Assembly (NCBI RefSeq): GCF_003030305.1
Contig: NZ_CP023676.1
Span: 1,550,001 to 1,614,000, forward strand
DNA from: Cutibacterium acnes
GTDB taxonomy: Bacteria; Actinomycetota; Actinomycetes; Propionibacteriales; Propionibacteriaceae
Reading direction: 5' to 3'
DNA length: 64,000 bases
Part shown: positions 15,830 through 26,373 of the stretch, in pieces
Layout: each line of letters opens with the position of its first letter
Position numbering within the stretch: the first letter of the stretch is position 1
Notes under the pieces: model-generated
Told to the model about the DNA's origin: nothing
The model's input: the letters and a program-made list of their open reading frames with translations, nothing else
The model's database searches: none
Program-made: the position numbers and the translations under genes

Positions 15830-18079
15830 TCAACCCTGTTCCATGAGGTTACCCTCAGCGAGCATCTCGGTGGCGGTCACGACGTCAAGGAGTCTCGGAT
15901 CATCGGGAGCTTCGGCCACCCACCGTTCGGCCAGGTCTTTCGATGCTGTCACAATCTCAGCGTGGTCGAGCACCCGCAACAGGCGTAGCGGAGACGAATA
16001 ACCGGCTTGAGAGGATCCCAGCACATTGCCTTCATGACGCTGAGCTAGGTCAAGTTCGGCTAGTTCAAATCCATCACGGGACGCGGCCACGGCGTCCAAA
16101 CGCTCGCGCGCCACCGATCCGGGCGGCGCCGTCGTCACCAGCAGGCAGAGCCCCGGCAAGTTACCTCGTCCGATCCGACCGCGCAACTGGTGCAGCTGCG
16201 AGACGCCAAACCGGTCGGCGTCCATGATGACCATCATGGTGGCATTGGGGACGTCGACGCCGACCTCAATCACCGTTGTGGAGATAAGCACCTGCGACTC
16301 ACCCTTGATAAACCTGTCCATAACGAGGTCTTTCTCGGACGAATCTAGCCGGGAGTGCAGGGCCTCAACTCTTAATCCGGCGAGAGGTCCCGTCGCCAGT
16401 TGAGGAGCGAGCTCTTCGACGGCAGCTGCGGGACGGCGCCCACCTTCGACGTCGTCAGCGTCGTCGGAATTGATGCGAGGGCAGACCACAAACACCTGAT
16501 GTCCGGCATCACATTCCTCCCGGATCCGCTGCCAGGCGCGGGTGAGCCAGGATCCATGGGCGGGCAGGTCGACGACCGTGGTCTGAACGTCGGCACGTCC
16601 AGTCGGTAATTCTCTCAAGCTCGAGACCTCGAGGTCACCGAAGACCGTCATCGCCACCGTTCGCGGAATCGGGGTCGCGGTGAGAACAAGTTCGTGGGGG
16701 CGTGCGCCCTCCCCAGTAGTGAGAACACTGCGTTGCTCAACGCCGAAGCGATGCTGCTCATCGACGACGACTAATCCAATGTCGTTGTAAATCACTCGGC
16801 CCGACAGCAGGGAATGGGTGCCGACGATAATTCCAGCGGCTCCTGAGGCAATATCAGCCAGTGCCGCCCGGGTGCCCGCAGCCTTCATCGAGCCGGTCAG
16901 TAGCGCCACACCCGTGGAGATCTCCGGGGCATCCAATCCCCCGCCGGACGCCAAGTCGCCCAACATATTGATAATGGTTCGGTAATGCTGCTGAGCAAGG
17001 ACTTCGGTCGGCGCCAGCAGGACAGCTTGGTGCCCAGCGTCAACAACCTGCAACATCGCTCGCAGCGCAACGAAGGTTTTTCCCGAGCCAACTTCTCCTT
17101 GCAATAATCGGTGCATGGGACGATCTGCCGAGAGGTCGGCGTCAATCACCCGACTCACCTCGTCCTGGCCGACAGTCGGGGTAAAGGGCAGGCGGTCCTC
17201 AAAGGCTGCCAGCAATCCGCCGTCGCGACGCGAACACACCGGGGCATCATGACGCTCTGCACTGCGGCGTCGCACCGCCATCGTCACCTGGGTGGCTATC
17301 GCCTCTTCCCAGATAAGTCGTTCGGCGCCGCGATCAGCCTCAGCCACCGAATGCGGGTAATGGATGGCGTGGTAAGCCTCCCATAAACTCGGTAGGTCAG
17401 CTTCTTGACGTAACCATTCAGGCAGGGTGTCCTCGAGTTCGGGCGTGGATTCGAGCAGCATCGACTCCACTGAGGCGATTTCCCAGGTACGCAATTTCGA
17501 CGTCTGCTGGTAAAGGCCCAGCAAACCATGACGTTGTACCTGGGCAGCCATCACCTTGCCCTCCTCGCGACCTGCCACGACCTTCCCGTTGCGGTCAATC
17601 ATGACGAAGTCGGGGTGGACGAGCTGCGGGTTCCCACGGAACTCCCCCACCTTGCCGACAAAGATGCCGTGAGTATGGGCCGAAAAAATGCGTTGCCAGT
17701 AGGAAACGATGTGGGGTTTGCCGAAGAACGTAACGGGCAGGCGCGCTTTACCGTCAGAAAGCATGACTTCCAGACGTTGACGCGGGCGTCTCTCCCTGCC
17801 AGTGACAGTCTTGTTGGTGTGAACCTCGACGCCGACAACATCGGCCACCAAGGCGACTTCAGTGTCAATGACTAAGTGGGACAAGTCGGTGGTTTCGGTG
17901 CCGGTAAGGTAGCGACGCGGAAGATGACCGAGGGCCTCTCCCACCGTGCCAACATGCAGCGCAGAGAAGGCCTTGGCCGTCTTGGCTCCCACCGCCTCCG
18001 CTAAGGGACGATGAAGCTCCTTCTGGGTGCGGGTACGCCACCTGGTCACTGCATTCACATCGTCACCGTATCGACCCAT
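15830..18079 (-). CDS. recG: ATP-dependent DNA helicase RecG
   Basis: RecG remodels stalled replication forks and branched DNA. The 749-residue protein has the N-terminal wedge/OB region (VGEALGHLPRRYL). Walker A is GEVGSGKT near residue 328, the motif II variant is DEQH (VVVDEQHRFGVEQR) near 438, and motif III follows as TATPIPRT. The C-terminal motifs are STTVIEVGVDVPNA and QLRGRIGRG, as in RecG. It lies downstream of rpmB, separated by a strong hairpin. ATG 18079 leaves 49 bases to rpmB. Confidence 0.97.
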   Translation of the reverse strand: MGRYGDDVNAVTRWRTRTQKELHRPLAEAVGAKTAKAFSALHVGTVGEALGHLPRRYLTGTETTDLSHLVIDTEVALVADVVGVEVHTNKTVTGRERRPRQRLEVMLSDGKARLPVTFFGKPHIVSYWQRIFSAHTHGIFVGKVGEFRGNPQLVHPDFVMIDRNGKVVAGREEGKVMAAQVQRHGLLGLYQQTSKLRTWEIASVESMLLESTPELEDTLPEWLRQEADLPSLWEAYHAIHYPHSVAEADRGAERLIWEEAIATQVTMAVRRRSAERHDAPVCSRRDGGLLAAFEDRLPFTPTVGQDEVSRVIDADLSADRPMHRLLQGEVGSGKTFVALRAMLQVVDAGHQAVLLAPTEVLAQQHYRTIINMLGDLASGGGLDAPEISTGVALLTGSMKAAGTRAALADIASGAAGIIVGTHSLLSGRVIYNDIGLVVVDEQHRFGVEQRSVLTTGEGARPHELVLTATPIPRTVAMTVFGDLEVSSLRELPTGRADVQTTVVDLPAHGSWLTRAWQRIREECDAGHQVFVVCPRINSDDADDVEGGRRPAAAVEELAPQLATGPLAGLRVEALHSRLDSSEKDLVMDRFIKGESQVLISTTVIEVGVDVPNATMMVIMDADRFGVSQLHQLRGRIGRGNLPGLCLLVTTAPPGSVARERLDAVAASRDGFELAELDLAQRHEGNVLGSSQAGYSSPLRLLRVLDHAEIVTASKDLAERWVAEAPDDPRLLDVVTATEMLAEGNLMEQG

Positions 18080-18088
18080 AACGACAAA

Positions 18089-18110
18089 GAACCCGCCTTA
18101 CGGCGGGTTC
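18089..18110 (-). terminator. Terminator between rpmB and recG
   Basis: GAACCCGCC and GGCGGGTTC form a perfect nine-base stem with a TTAC/GTAA loop. In the minus direction it is followed by a T-rich tract (CTTTGTCGTT). It lies just downstream of rpmB, so it should end or attenuate that transcript before recG. Confidence 0.8.
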
Positions 18111-18128
18111 CATCGTCAAACGCGGCGC

Positions 18129-18314
18129 TCAGCGGCTGACTCGACCAGCCTTGAGGCACGAAGTGCACACGTTCATGCGCTTATGCGTGCCGTTCTCGAC
18201 GACACGGACGCGCTGAATGTTCGGGCTCCACCGGCGATTGGTCTTCTTCTTCGACCAGGGGACGTTGTGTCCGAAACCGGGGCGCTTAGCGCAGATGTCA
18301 CACACAGCAGCCAC
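18129..18314 (-). CDS. rpmB: 50S ribosomal protein L28
   Basis: This 61-residue ribosomal protein begins MAAVCDICAKRPGFGHNV and ends with the L28 tail KRMNVCTSCLKAGRVSR. It keeps both CxxC pairs (CDIC and CTSC), so it is the zinc-binding 'C+' form. Many actinobacteria also carry a zinc-free paralog controlled by Zur. It is followed by a strong terminator before recG. Confidence 0.97.
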   Translation of the reverse strand: MAAVCDICAKRPGFGHNVPWSKKKTNRRWSPNIQRVRVVENGTHKRMNVCTSCLKAGRVSR

Positions 18315-18455
18315 TGGGAGATCTCCTGTTCAGGGCCGGGTGCAAGATGCACCCGACGCAATCGTTGGGTTCGGGGGTTCCTTCAGGAACTGGACAAGAC
18401 TATACGTTGAAGCAGCCAGAACCCAAATCGGATTCGGGGAGCCGGCGACCACGCC

Positions 18456-20147
18456 TCAGATTTTGACGACGACAGGCACGATCATAGGTCGACGCCGCAG
18501 AGACCGCGATACCCACCGACCAATGGTCCGACGAACCACCTGTTGCAACCGGTGGGTATCGTCCATACCACCGGCCATCGCCTTCTCTAGCTCGGTGACG
18601 ATCTGGTCGGTGATCTCCGCGAAGACCGAGTCGCCCTCGGCAAAACCACGCGCCTGGATCGCCGGGCGAGACACCACTGACGCCGAGCGGGTGTCGACCA
18701 CGGTGACGACTGACAAGAATCCCTCCTCACCGAGGATACGGCGATCAGTGAGCGTGTCCTCGGTAAGCTCCCCCACCCCAGATCCGTCAACAAGGATGTA
18801 CGAGGCATCGACCTTGCCAACAACTCGCGGTACTCCGTCAACAAGGTCAATAACCCCGCCGTCCTCGACAAGCACCACGTTGTTCTCATCGACACCGGTT
18901 GCTTTGGCCAGATCGGCATTAGCGACAAGATGACGCACCTCACCATGAATCGGCATCACAGCGCGTGGCCGCACGATGTTATACGCGTACAGCAGCTCTC
19001 CGGCTGCGGCATGGCCGGAAACGTGGACCAAAGCGTTGCCCTTATGTACCACGGCGGCGCCAAGCTTCGTCAGGCCATTAATCACTCGATAGACGGCATT
19101 CTCATTACCCGGGATGAGAGAGGATGCCAGCAAAACGGTATCTCCCTCCCCCACCTCGATGTCTCGGTGCTCTCGGTTGGCGATCCTTGCTAGGGCCGAA
19201 AGTGGCTCACCTTGGGACCCAGTGGAGATGATGACGACCTCGTTATCTCGGTAGTGGTCGAGGTCGCGCAGCTCGATGACGGTGTTCTCCGGCACGTCGA
19301 GGTAGCCCAGGTCCTGAGCAACAGCCATATTGCGGACCATTGAACGACCGACGTAGCAAACCTTGCGGTGATGACGCACGGCCATATTGAGCACTTGCTG
19401 GACGCGATGCACATGGGAGGCGAAGCAAGCCACAATAAGCTTCTTTTTCGCCTTCTCGAAGACCCTCTCGATAGCAGGCTCGATCTCAGTCTCGGACTTC
19501 ACGAACCCCGGAACCTCGGCATTCGTGGAGTCAACCATGAACAGATCGACCCCCTCCTCACCGAGTCGCGCGAAGGCACGCAGATCGGTGATGCGTCCGT
19601 CTAGCGGAAGCTGGTCCATCTTGAAGTCGCCGGTGTTAATGAGAGTTCCGGCATCGGTGCGCACACACACTGCCAGAGCGTCAGGAATGGAGTGGTTAAC
19701 GGCGATAAATTCCAGGTCAAACTGCTCGCCAACCTCAGCGACATCGCCCTCGTGAACAACATTGAGTTTGTAGCCCTTAATGCGGTGTTCACGCAGTTTC
19801 GCCTCGACCAGCGCCAGGGTCAGCTTAGAGCCGTAGATCGGGATATCGGGGCGACGTTTAAGCAGGTACGGCACCGCACCAATATGATCCTCGTGGCCAT
19901 GTGTGAGCACCAGAGCCTTCACCTTGGCCAGCTTCTCCTCGTCGAGGTAGTCCAGCCCGGGAAGCAGTAAATCAACCCCGGGATGGTCGTCCTCTGGGAA
20001 GAGCACCCCGCAGTCAATGACGAGCATCTCCCCGTTGATTTCATAGCACGACATGTTGCGCCCAACATCCCCCAAGCCTCCGAGGGGGATGATGCGCAAA
20101 ACGTCCGGTTGCAGGTCCGGAGGTGTCATCAGTCCAGTCTCAGCCAC
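18456..20147 (-). CDS. rnj: Ribonuclease J
   Basis: RNase J is a 5'-to-3' exonuclease and endonuclease in mRNA decay and rRNA maturation. The 563-residue protein is a metallo-beta-lactamase/beta-CASP enzyme with HGHEDHIG at residues 83-90 (His83, His85, Asp87 and His88 as metal ligands). Further family motifs are NTGDFKMD, MVDSTNAEVPGF and STGSQGEPLSALARI. The late motif HVSGHAAAGELLYAYNIVRPRA is also present. A second ATG (residue 7, MTPPDLQPD) is a possible start. In many actinobacteria dapA sits just upstream; that gene is not present here. Confidence 0.96.
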   Translation of the reverse strand: MAETGLMTPPDLQPDVLRIIPLGGLGDVGRNMSCYEINGEMLVIDCGVLFPEDDHPGVDLLLPGLDYLDEEKLAKVKALVLTHGHEDHIGAVPYLLKRRPDIPIYGSKLTLALVEAKLREHRIKGYKLNVVHEGDVAEVGEQFDLEFIAVNHSIPDALAVCVRTDAGTLINTGDFKMDQLPLDGRITDLRAFARLGEEGVDLFMVDSTNAEVPGFVKSETEIEPAIERVFEKAKKKLIVACFASHVHRVQQVLNMAVRHHRKVCYVGRSMVRNMAVAQDLGYLDVPENTVIELRDLDHYRDNEVVIISTGSQGEPLSALARIANREHRDIEVGEGDTVLLASSLIPGNENAVYRVINGLTKLGAAVVHKGNALVHVSGHAAAGELLYAYNIVRPRAVMPIHGEVRHLVANADLAKATGVDENNVVLVEDGGVIDLVDGVPRVVGKVDASYILVDGSGVGELTEDTLTDRRILGEEGFLSVVTVVDTRSASVVSRPAIQARGFAEGDSVFAEITDQIVTELEKAMAGGMDDTHRLQQVVRRTIGRWVSRSLRRRPMIVPVVVKI

Positions 20148-20585
20148 ATCGTCCAGGTTATCGGTAGACGACGACAGTACTAGTACCCGCCATGCTCGAG
20201 CTCGCCACAGATCGGCCTGGTGACAGTAAGGTCTTTATTGGGGTGGATTGGGCATGCCAACAACAAAAGTATCGCCGCTAGGCAGTATTGGCATTGCTAA
20301 AGTCGCGCCAACGGCGACATCTTCTGGCGGGGCTTATGGATGTCGTCCCAGACCAACCGGGCAGGACGCCTTGTCCTGACTACCCAGCAATCCGTCATCC
20401 CGGGAACTATCGCCGACAATATCGAGTCCCTCCTCGACGACGAAGGTAATGAATCCTCCCACGACGGCAAAGGCGCTCGGAGCCACACATGTGATTCAGC
20501 TGGGCCGATACGTCTCCCGGATCACGTCCCATGAATCGACGAGGAGCCGCCACCTTGCGGTGACGGCCCCACCGAGTCGCGACGG
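20148..20585. other. Gap between rnj and the pyruvate oxidase gene, no gene recognised
   Basis: About 440 bases hold only short frames without ribosome sites or protein-like translation. It must contain the rnj promoter (minus strand) and the end of the pyruvate oxidase transcript. No dapA remnant could be recognised. Confidence 0.55.
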
Positions 20586-22325
20586 TCAGAAGCGGGGAAT
20601 GTTCCTCATATTGGACGTGGCCATCGACACCGCCTCACCAGCACCACGATTGAGCACAATCTTGCTCATGGCGGTGGCAAACCCGATCATCTGCTCGCCC
20701 TTGATCTCAGGCGGCAGGGACAAGGCGTTGGGGTCAGTGATCACCTCGACTAGGGCTGGACCGTCAAAATCCATAGCATCCGTTAGGGCACGGCGAATGT
20801 TGCGTGGGTCATCAACCCGCTCGGCGTGAAACCCAATCGCTTTGGCGAGACCTGCATAGTCGACGTCGTGGACGTCGGTACCGAAGTCAGGTAACCCATT
20901 CACGAGCATCTCCAGTTTGACCATGCCGAGAGTGGAGTTATTGAAGGCAACCACCTTGATCGGCAAGTTGAGCATACGCGCTGTCACGAGTTCTCCAAGG
21001 AGCATCGAGAGGCCGCCGTCACCGGACACCGAAATAACCTGACGCCCGGGGTGGGAAGCCTGGGCGCCAATGGCGTGCGGCAGGGCATTGGCCATCGATC
21101 CATGCAGGAAGGATCCGATAAGACGGCGGGTGCCAAGGGGATCGATATAACGAGCCGTCCACACATTGCACATACCAGTATCGGCAGTGAAGATGGCATC
21201 ACGGTCAGCTACTTCATTGAGGACGTGCGCGACGTACTCGGGGTGGATCGGCTTCATGTGCTCGACATTGCGAGTGTACGAGCCGACCGGGGCCTTCATA
21301 ATCTTGGCGTGGCGCTTAACTGCGGCCTTAAGGAATTTGTCATCATGCTGTTTCAGCAGCGGGGTGACGGCGTCGCAAAGGGCTTTAACATCGGCATGGA
21401 TCGGGAAGGACACGTCAGTACGACGTCCTAGCTTCTCTGGACGGTTCTCAACCTGGACAGTGAGGGTATCAGGGAGGAACTGGTTGTAGGGGAAATCGGT
21501 TCCTAGCAGGATGAGAACATCGGCGTCATTCATGCCCTCGGCAGCAGCACCGTAGCCCAGCAAGCCGGTCATACCGACGTCAAAGGGGTTGTCGTATTGG
21601 ATGAAGTCCTTACCACGCAGGGAGTGGCCGATAGGGGCCTTGAGCTTGTCGGCCAGAGCAAGGACCTCATCGTGAGCGCCCTCGACACCCGCGCCGGCAA
21701 AGATGGCGACTTTCCTGACGTCGTTAAGCAGCTTGACCAGTTGACGGACGTCCTCCGGGTTCGGCTCGATAGTCGGCCGACGACTCGGGATGAAAACCGG
21801 GGAGGGCGCTGCAGCCTTCTTGTCGGAAATGTCGCCGGGAAGGGTGATAACGGAGACGGTGCTACCAGCAACGGCATGGCGGATGGCCGAATTCATGACG
21901 CGCGGAGCCTGCTCCGGGGTAGAAACCAGCTCACAGTAGTCGGAGCACTCCACAAACAGACGGTCCGGGTGAGTCTCCTGGAAGTAGCTCATGCCGATCT
22001 GGACGCTAGGAACGTGAGATGCGATAGCCAACACCGGGACTTGGGAACGGTAGGCATCGAACAGACCATTGATGAGGTGCAGGTTGCCCGGCCCGCAGGA
22101 GCCCGCACATACCGCGAGCTCACCGGTCAAGGTCGCCTCTGCAGCGGCTGCGAAGGCCGCGGCCTCCTCGTGACGGACGTGCACCCAATCAATGCCGCCC
22201 TTGACGGAGCCGCCCGTCTTACGAACCGCATCGACGACCGGGTTGAGGGAGTCACCGACGATGCCGTAGATCCGCCGCACCCCCGCATCGAGGAGCTGTT
22301 GGACGAGCTGTTCGGCAACATTCAT
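20586..22325 (-). CDS. poxB: Pyruvate oxidase/dehydrogenase (quinone), PoxB-type
   Basis: This 579-residue thiamine-diphosphate and FAD enzyme probably oxidises pyruvate to acetate and CO2, passing electrons to quinone. The ThDP activation Glu lies in VHVRHEEAAAFAAAAEA. The GSCGPGNLHLINGLFDA loop follows, then the ThDP/Mg motif GDGGLSMLLGEL...NNS. Overall similarity is to PoxB rather than acetolactate synthase. The start ATG 22325 has GGAGGT eight bases upstream; longer in-frame starts lack one. In a propionic-acid bacterium it would offer an acetate-forming route under oxygen exposure. Assignment to PoxB over other ThDP enzymes is by pattern only. Confidence 0.85.
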   Translation of the reverse strand: MNVAEQLVQQLLDAGVRRIYGIVGDSLNPVVDAVRKTGGSVKGGIDWVHVRHEEAAAFAAAAEATLTGELAVCAGSCGPGNLHLINGLFDAYRSQVPVLAIASHVPSVQIGMSYFQETHPDRLFVECSDYCELVSTPEQAPRVMNSAIRHAVAGSTVSVITLPGDISDKKAAAPSPVFIPSRRPTIEPNPEDVRQLVKLLNDVRKVAIFAGAGVEGAHDEVLALADKLKAPIGHSLRGKDFIQYDNPFDVGMTGLLGYGAAAEGMNDADVLILLGTDFPYNQFLPDTLTVQVENRPEKLGRRTDVSFPIHADVKALCDAVTPLLKQHDDKFLKAAVKRHAKIMKAPVGSYTRNVEHMKPIHPEYVAHVLNEVADRDAIFTADTGMCNVWTARYIDPLGTRRLIGSFLHGSMANALPHAIGAQASHPGRQVISVSGDGGLSMLLGELVTARMLNLPIKVVAFNNSTLGMVKLEMLVNGLPDFGTDVHDVDYAGLAKAIGFHAERVDDPRNIRRALTDAMDFDGPALVEVITDPNALSLPPEIKGEQMIGFATAMSKIVLNRGAGEAVSMATSNMRNIPRF

Positions 22326-22432
22326 GAAAGGGACCTCCGCAGTACTGACGACATGGGACAAGCGGCCGACCGGCCGCATACCAGCATACGACTTATCGTC
22401 CTAGTCTCACCTCACTCTTCGCGCGAAGCGGA

Positions 22433-23248
22433 TCACCGTCCCGTGAGGTCAGACAGTTTCACTTCGGTGCCAACCAGAGAGAAGTCGAGACCTTGTGGCG
22501 TCGCTTTAAGGGATTCATAATGCAGATTTCCCAGATTAGGAAGAGTAAACCGTGAGGTAATCCCTTCTAGGATCGGTTTGAGCAACACGTCAGGGATTGG
22601 GATGTCATCGAGGCTCGCCGACGGACTACTCAAGGTCACCCGCCGAGACGTGGCCTCGACCCCGGGTACGGCGGTAATACTGACGTCTACCCGAGCTCCC
22701 AATACCGACATCTCCCGCACGATCGTCACCCTGCCGGTTTCCCCGGCGTCGTCGTTATAGGTGATTTTTGCACCCGCCAACCGCGACAGCTCAGACCAGT
22801 CAACACGGCCAGAGGCTGACATCGTCTCGGCCACTGTCTGGGATTTCTCCCGGACGTGCCGAATTCCATTGGCATGAACGTCAACGTCATGGAAGGTCAC
22901 CGTGGTGTCGTCTCTGGCCACAGTCGCCTTCGGAATGGTCGCATCAAGCCCTTGCAACTCGTCAGTGACTAGCGCTTTGAGGAAAGGACGGTTGTGAATC
23001 ATCACCCCAATCGTCGAGGCATCGGCTCCCACGGACGTCGCAATAGTCGTTGCAATGTCCTTTTCAGCTCTCGCCCGAAATGTCTGATCGACAATCATTG
23101 CTGCGATCGCAAGCAACGCAACGACGACAATGGCAATCAGCCACTTAATAAAGCGATGGCGGCGGCGGTCACGGTCGACCGTCACCACCGTGTCAGAACC
23201 GGTCCGTGGCCTCGGCGGAAGTACCTGAGTCGGCTCGCTTGGCGTCAT
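22433..23248 (-). CDS. DUF2993 (LmeA-like) membrane-anchored protein
   Basis: This 271-residue protein starts with a basic cytoplasmic tail (DRDRRRHRF) and one TM segment (IKWLIAIVVVALLAIAAMIV), then a long extracellular region. The region has repeated beta-strand-like segments (VTFHDVDVHANGIR, RVTLSSPSASLDDIPIP), as seen in DUF2993/LmeA proteins. Mycobacterial LmeA binds phospholipids and aids mannosylated glycolipid maturation. ATG 23248 was chosen because it follows the dapB stop by 16 bases; the longer frame overlaps dapB. The function in this organism is unknown. Confidence 0.7.
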   Translation of the reverse strand: MTPSEPTQVLPPRPRTGSDTVVTVDRDRRRHRFIKWLIAIVVVALLAIAAMIVDQTFRARAEKDIATTIATSVGADASTIGVMIHNRPFLKALVTDELQGLDATIPKATVARDDTTVTFHDVDVHANGIRHVREKSQTVAETMSASGRVDWSELSRLAGAKITYNDDAGETGRVTIVREMSVLGARVDVSITAVPGVEATSRRVTLSSPSASLDDIPIPDVLLKPILEGITSRFTLPNLGNLHYESLKATPQGLDFSLVGTEVKLSDLTGR

Positions 23249-23264
23249 CGAGAACGTAGGACGC

Positions 23265-24005
23265 TCATTCAAGTCCCAGCAACCCTTCAATACCAACAGT
23301 CAGACCAGGACGATCCAGGACTCCGCGAACCCCCGTCAGGACACCCGACATGAAGGAGACTCGGTCCATGGAATCGTGTCGGATCGTGAGAGTCTCTCCC
23401 TCAGCTCCGAATAGCACCTCCTGGTGGGCGACGAGACCGCGTAGACGCACGCTATGGACGTGAACCCCCTCAACGACAGCTCCACGGGCTCCGTTGAGCT
23501 GACTCTTCGTTGCGTCCGGGACCTCTCCCAAACCGGCCTCTTGACGCGCTGCGGCAATCTTGGTCGCGGTTGTGCGGGCAGTACCGGAAGGCGCGTCAAC
23601 CTTATTGGGGTGATGCAGCTCGACGATCTCCGCAGACTCGTAGAACCTTGCGGCCTGCTCGGCGAAGTGCATCATGAGGACAGCGCCGATAGAAAAGTTC
23701 GGGGCCACCAAGCAGCCGATATTCGGATGGTCGGCGAGCTGGTCGCGCAGAACCTGATACCGCTCATCGTCAAACCCAGTCGTGCCGACGACAGTGTTAA
23801 TGTCATGGGAAATCGCCCATGACAGGTTATCCATAACGGCGTCCGGAGTGGTGAAGTCGACGATGACGTCGGCTCCCGAAGCGTCGGAACGGTCGCCACC
23901 GCTATCAACAGCCGCAACAAGCTCGGTGTCCTCAGCTTCCTCGACGGCCTGGCACACCGCAGTTCCCATACGTCCCTTGGCTCCGAACACAGCGACCTTA
24001 ATCAT
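23265..24005 (-). CDS. dapB: 4-hydroxy-tetrahydrodipicolinate reductase
   Basis: DapB reduces hydroxy-tetrahydrodipicolinate in lysine and diaminopimelate synthesis. The 246-residue protein has the Rossmann motif VAVFGAKGRMG at its N-terminus. VDFTTPDAV and VGTTGFDDE follow, then the family signature ELHHPNKVDAPSGTA with catalytic His and Lys. Start ATG 24005 removes a non-homologous 48-residue extension. It lies downstream of pnp on the same strand, beyond a terminator-like hairpin. Confidence 0.96.
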   Translation of the reverse strand: MIKVAVFGAKGRMGTAVCQAVEEAEDTELVAAVDSGGDRSDASGADVIVDFTTPDAVMDNLSWAISHDINTVVGTTGFDDERYQVLRDQLADHPNIGCLVAPNFSIGAVLMMHFAEQAARFYESAEIVELHHPNKVDAPSGTARTTATKIAAARQEAGLGEVPDATKSQLNGARGAVVEGVHVHSVRLRGLVAHQEVLFGAEGETLTIRHDSMDRVSFMSGVLTGVRGVLDRPGLTVGIEGLLGLE

Positions 24006-24106
24006 CTGGACCTTCCTTCCTGACGACGGCACCTCTCCTGGCGCCCGAACCAGACTACCTAGCAAAGCTGACGTTCCTGGGCCATGTTCAATCCATGCGC
24101 AACGAA

Positions 24107-24139
24107 CGGGCTGCCCCAGCACAATGCCGGGGCAGCCCG
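24107..24139 (-). terminator. Terminator downstream of pnp
   Basis: CGGGCTGCCCC and GGGGCAGCCCG form a perfect 11-base stem with an 11-base loop, 33 bases past the pnp stop on the minus strand. There is no long T-run, as is common in high-GC actinobacteria. Confidence 0.75.
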
Positions 24140-24171
24140 CAAACGTCAACTCCCTCAGTGAGAGTTACGAC

Positions 24172-26373
24172 TCACTCATCAGCGTCGTCTTCGTCGGAAG
24201 CCAGCACCAAGGAGAGCTTGCCACGGTCATCGACCTCGGCGATCTCCACCTGGATCTTCTGACCGACCGACAGCACGTCCTCGACGGCCTCGACGCGTTT
24301 ACCGTCGTTAAGGTCACGCATCTTGGAGATGTGCAACAGACCATCCTTGCCGGGCAGCAAAGAGACGAAAGCGCCAAAGCTCGTCGTCTTGACGACGGTG
24401 CCGAGGTAACGCTCACCGACCTCGGGCATCTGTGGGTTAGCGATCGCGTTAATCATCGAACGGGCAGACTCGGCCGAATCTCCGTTATCAGCCCCGATGA
24501 AAATCGTGCCATCGTCCTCAATAGAGATATTGGCGCCAGTGTCGTCCTGAATCTGGTTAATCATCTTGCCCTTGGGGCCGATGACCTCACCGATCTTGTC
24601 CACTGGGATGTGAACGGTAATGATGCGCGGAGCAGTCGGGGCCATTTCATCGGGAGAATCGATGGCCTCGTTCATCACCTCAAGGATCGCGGTGCGAGCC
24701 TCCTTAGCCTGCTTGAGAGCACCGGCGAGCACGTCGGCAGGGATCCCGTCGAGCTTGGTGTCCAGCTGCAGTGCAGTGACGAACTCGCTAGTACCGGCCA
24801 CCTTAAAGTCCATGTCGCCGAGGGCGTCCTCAGCACCGAGGATGTCGGTGAGAGCCAGGTACTTGGTCTTGCCGTCCTCGTCAGTCTCGCTCATGAGGCC
24901 CATGGCGATTCCAGCGACCGAGGCGCGCAGCGGCACACCGGCATTGAGCAAGGCGAGGGTGGAGGCGCAAACCGACCCCATCGAGGTCGAACCATTAGAG
25001 CCAATAGCCTCGGAAACCTCGCGGATGGCGTAGGGGAACTCCTCGCGGGTCGGCAACACCGGAATGAGGGCCCGCTCGGCGAGGTTACCGTGACCAATCT
25101 CGCGACGCTTCGGGGAACCAACACGGCCGGTTTCACCGGTGGAGTACGGCGGCATGTTGTAGTTGTGCATGTACCGCCGGGTGTTTTCCGGGGAGAGGGT
25201 GTCAAGCTTTTGCTCCATATCGAGCATGTTGAGAGTCGACACGCCCAGAATCTGGGTCTCGCCGCGCTGGAACAGGGCTGAACCGTGGACCCGCGGAATA
25301 ATGCCGACCTCAGCCGACAGGGAGCGGATATCACGCGGTCCACGACCGTCGATTCGCACGCCCTCGTCAAGGACGCGCTTGCGGACGATCTTTTTCATGA
25401 CGGCCTTGAACGCTCCGGAAATCTCAGCCTCGCGTTCCGGGAACGTCTCAGCGAGCTCGGCCTTGATGCGGGCCTTGAGCTCGGACTCAGCCTCCTGACG
25501 CTCCAACTTCGCAGCAATCTGCTCGATGCGGGAGAGCTCGTCAGCAGCCTTCTCCTCGACGGCAGCGTAGACGTCATCCTCGTAGTCCTTGAAAACCGGG
25601 AAGTCGTAGGTCTCCTTAGGCAGCTTGGCAGCCAGAGCGACCTGAGCGTCACACAGCACCTTGATGAAAGGCTTGGCGGCCTCCAGACCGGTAGCGACGA
25701 CTTCCTCCGTCGGAGCGGTGCGCCCGCCGCGCACGAGGCCCCAAGTAGCCGGGGTCGACTCTGCCTCAACCATCATGATGGCAACGTCGCCGTCGGCTAG
25801 CACACGACCAGCGACGACCATATCGAAGGTCGACTCCTTACGCTGATCGACGGAAGGGAAGCACACCCACTGGTCGTCGATGAGAGCCATCCGGACGCCA
25901 CCAATCGGCCCGGAGAAGGGCAGACCAGCAAGCTGGGTGGACATCGAGGCGGCATTGATGGCGACGACGTCGTAGTAAACGGCCGGGTTGAGAGCCATGA
26001 CAGTGACGACGACCTGGACCTCGTTACGCAGTCCCTTAACGAAGGACGGACGCAGCGGGCGGTCAATGAGGCGGCAGGCGAGGATGGCACCCTCGGACGG
26101 ACGTCCCTCACGGCGGAAAAAGGAGCCGGGGATACGCCCGGCGGCATACATGCGCTCCTCGACGTCGACCGTCAGCGGGAAAAAGTCGATGGAATCGCGA
26201 GGAGTTTTAGCGGCCGTAGTGGCCGACAGCAGCATAGTGTCACCATCAAGGTAGACGGCGGCGGATCCATCCGCCTGCTGAGCCAGCAGTCCCGCCTCAA
26301 AACGGACGACATGCTTACCAAGCTTGCCGTTATCGATAATGGCCTCGGTGAACTCGAGTCCAGGTCCCTCCAC
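24172..26373 (-). CDS. pnp: Polyribonucleotide nucleotidyltransferase (PNPase)
   Basis: PNPase degrades RNA 3'-to-5' by phosphorolysis. The 733-residue protein has two RNase PH domains ([19 protein letters not shown] in the first; [17 protein letters not shown] and [16 protein letters not shown] in the second). A helical linker lies between them. A C-terminal KH domain ([15 protein letters not shown]) and an S1 domain ([18 protein letters not shown]) follow. The acidic tail DEDDADE is usual. The GTG at 26373 was chosen because AAGGA lies about eight bases upstream and the preceding residues of the open frame look non-coding. It follows rpsO, the standard arrangement. Confidence 0.96.
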   Translation of the reverse strand: MEGPGLEFTEAIIDNGKLGKHVVRFEAGLLAQQADGSAAVYLDGDTMLLSATTAAKTPRDSIDFFPLTVDVEERMYAAGRIPGSFFRREGRPSEGAILACRLIDRPLRPSFVKGLRNEVQVVVTVMALNPAVYYDVVAINAASMSTQLAGLPFSGPIGGVRMALIDDQWVCFPSVDQRKESTFDMVVAGRVLADGDVAIMMVEAESTPATWGLVRGGRTAPTEEVVATGLEAAKPFIKVLCDAQVALAAKLPKETYDFPVFKDYEDDVYAAVEEKAADELSRIEQIAAKLERQEAESELKARIKAELAETFPEREAEISGAFKAVMKKIVRKRVLDEGVRIDGRGPRDIRSLSAEVGIIPRVHGSALFQRGETQILGVSTLNMLDMEQKLDTLSPENTRRYMHNYNMPPYSTGETGRVGSPKRREIGHGNLAERALIPVLPTREEFPYAIREVSEAIGSNGSTSMGSVCASTLALLNAGVPLRASVAGIAMGLMSETDEDGKTKYLALTDILGAEDALGDMDFKVAGTSEFVTALQLDTKLDGIPADVLAGALKQAKEARTAILEVMNEAIDSPDEMAPTAPRIITVHIPVDKIGEVIGPKGKMINQIQDDTGANISIEDDGTIFIGADNGDSAESARSMINAIANPQMPEVGERYLGTVVKTTSFGAFVSLLPGKDGLLHISKMRDLNDGKRVEAVEDVLSVGQKIQVEIAEVDDRGKLSLVLASDEDDADE

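Noticed and set aside
21597-22520. 307-codon open frame on the plus strand
   Set aside because: It lies opposite the pyruvate oxidase gene, which has clear cofactor motifs; the frame itself has none.
23782-25281. 499-codon open frame on the plus strand
   Set aside because: It runs antisense across dapB and pnp, which are certain; no motif or ribosome site supports it.
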